DNA of 5,213 nucleotides. Origin: Prevotellaceae bacterium (GTDB taxonomy: Bacteria > Bacteroidota > Bacteroidia > Bacteroidales > Bacteroidaceae). Numbering within the stretch: position 1 is the stretch's first letter; each line of letters opens with the position of its first letter. A program made the position numbers and the translations under genes. The notes beneath the pieces are model-generated. The model saw nothing but the letters and a program-made list of their open reading frames with translations. It did no database searches and had not been told where the DNA came from. Below are positions 4,327 through 5,213 of this stretch, piece by piece. Location of the stretch: NCBI GenBank assembly GCA_021153165.1, contig JAGKTZ010000102.1, positions 1-5,213 on the forward strand, written 5' to 3'.

Positions 4327-4896
4327 CTATCTGACTATTTCGATTTGCACACCATTGACCTTGCCACAGACGTAATCGGTGGGACGTCCGCCCTCGTGTA
4401 CCAGGCAATGCAAGAATAGTGCCTCGCCCTGTACGAAGCTGGGGCAGATGAAGGTGTCGCCTACGCTGAGTTTGCTGTTTTTCGACTCAGTCACGGCAAA
4501 TAGGTCCTGACCCTTGAGTACGATGGTCACTATGCGGTTGGGTGCCCAGCTGAGTTTGATGGTCGTGCCCTCTGCCAAAGTGCGCATATAGACGATCTTG
4601 TTGTCGATGAAGTAGCTGTCCACTTTGGTATTGCCTGTTCCGGCATTTTCTACGAAGCTATTCCAATTGCGATAGCCTACGAACTTTGCCAATTGGTCCA
4701 AGGTATAGGGCCTGGGGTTTGTGCTAGTTTCAGAGGGCAAGTATCCCCAAAATCGTTTCAAGGTAGTCGACGAAATCTGTGCGTGCTGTGTTTCCCAGAT
4801 GCGTAGCGCCAAGTAGTTGAAGTCGCGTGGAGTCTGCATAGGTTGCCCCACGTGTGTTTCCACCATTTCTCTGAGTTTAGCATAGATTGTCTCCAT
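4327..4896 (-). CDS. Conserved Bacteroidetes regulator-like protein, first gene of the kinase operon
   Basis: This 189-residue soluble protein has two parts. Residues 1-85 are helical and contain ISSTTLKRFWGYL (41-53) and TLDQLAKFVGYRNWNSF (65-81), a pattern I recall in many unnamed Bacteroidetes proteins and which looks like a DNA-binding or adaptor helical module. Residues 95-189 are strand-rich, with KLSWAPNR (114-121), SKNSKLSVGDTF (138-149) and YVCGKVNG (175-182), probably a small beta-barrel sensor. No signal peptide or membrane segment is present. The ATG at 4896 is preceded by AGGA (4900-4903), a good Shine-Dalgarno site. It is transcribed just ahead of the kinase, so it may be the kinase's substrate or a regulator of the operon. 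That is inference from position; no established function is known to me. Confidence 0.8.
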   Translation of the reverse strand: METIYAKLREMVETHVGQPMQTPRDFNYLALRIWETQHAQISSTTLKRFWGYLPSETSTNPRPYTLDQLAKFVGYRNWNSFVENAGTGNTKVDSYFIDNKIVYMRTLAEGTTIKLSWAPNRIVTIVLKGQDLFAVTESKNSKLSVGDTFICPSFVQGEALFLHCLVHEGGRPTDYVCGKVNGVQIEIVR

Positions 4897-5213
4897 TGTT
4901 CCTGCGATATATGAATGATATGTTTTTCTGTATTTTGTTGTCCCAAATTTCCTTTCTGCATCAATTGCACCGAGGTCTTTTGCATGGGGCGTTTTGATCG
5001 CTCCAAAAAAAAGTTAGACCTTTTTCAAAAAACATCAGACCTTTTTCAAAAAAGGTTAGACTTTTTTTTCACGAAGTCTTGGTTTTTTAATGATAGGCCA
5101 GTTGGCTGTTCTGATGCGCTTTGCTCAATTTGGCTCGGTGGGCTAAATCTGTGGAGCGAATTTATAACAAAAAACTGGAATAACCATATCCTCTAAACTT
5201 AAAAACACCATTT
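4897..5213. other. Intergenic region upstream of the kinase operon
   Basis: No credible gene is seen. A 93-codon rightward frame (4915-5196) has low-complexity composition dominated by the tandem repeat and is probably not expressed. On the minus strand no full -33/-7 promoter stands out. The nearest matches are GAAATTTG and, further up, TAAATTCG, both without a properly spaced -33 box. The operon promoter should nevertheless lie here. Confidence 0.6.
5014..5076. repeat. 21-bp tandem repeat with phased A/T tracts
   Basis: Two near-identical 21-bp units (5014-5034, 5035-5055) and a diverged third (5056-5076) share the core AGACCTTTTTCAAAAAA. A weaker unit may precede them at 4993-5013. T-tracts and A-tracts recur every two helical turns, a pattern expected to bend DNA. 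The array lies 120-180 bp upstream of the kinase-operon start codon. Confidence 0.7.

Noticed and set aside
5120..5131. Inverted copy of AAATTGAGCAAA matching the AraC operator candidate
   Set aside because: One AT-rich 12-bp match between strands of a 5-kb window is expected by chance, and nothing links it to the regulator.
4915..5196. 93-codon plus-strand frame with heptads such as LDLFQKT and SDLFQKR
   Set aside because: The heptads simply reflect the 21-bp tandem repeat read in frame; the composition is low complexity and no promoter or ribosome site supports it.

Overview
The window looks like chromosomal DNA from a Bacteroidota bacterium, most likely order Bacteroidales (Prevotella or Bacteroides type). 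The evidence is several promoters with the Bacteroidetes -7 box TAnnTTTG and a TTG-type -33 box, weak or absent Shine-Dalgarno sites, BspA-type leucine-rich repeats, and a small regulator-like protein of a kind I recall only from this phylum. Genus cannot be settled from the sequence alone.

Layout. Positions 1-235 are a divergent promoter region: up to three Bacteroidetes-type promoters fire leftward into a gene off the left edge, and one fires rightward into an AraC-family regulator (236-1024, +). A short O6-alkylguanine-DNA alkyltransferase-type protein follows on the same strand (1131-1442, +). Positions 1443-1820 carry no convincing gene. They hold a 132-bp inverted-repeat-bounded element with a very strong hairpin terminator, a triple 10-bp tandem repeat, and the terminator of the next gene. 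The rest is transcribed leftward: a secreted DUF3298/RsiV-like protein (2651 to 1821), then a separate two-gene operon made of a small regulator-like protein (4896 to 4327) and a membrane-anchored Ser/Thr kinase (from 4293). The kinase appears to have been built with a C-terminal BspA leucine-rich-repeat domain, but that domain (3293 to 2781) is now in another reading frame. The right end (4897-5213) is intergenic, with a phased A/T-tract tandem repeat upstream of the operon.

How the parts may work together (inference). The right half resembles a surface-sensing module: a cytoplasmic kinase domain, one transmembrane helix, and an exported leucine-rich-repeat sensor, cotranscribed with a small regulator-like protein. 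The secreted RsiV-like protein next door has its own promoter and terminator and lies between copies of a short repeat, so its association may be accidental. The left half, an AraC regulator beside an alkyltransferase, recalls the two functional halves of Ada kept as separate genes, but the AraC protein lacks Ada's zinc/cysteine domain. The most notable points are the frame break in the kinase-LRR gene, the kinase-regulator pairing, and a family of short promoter-like repeats flanking the DUF3298 gene, one copy of which supplies the last codons of the LRR frame.
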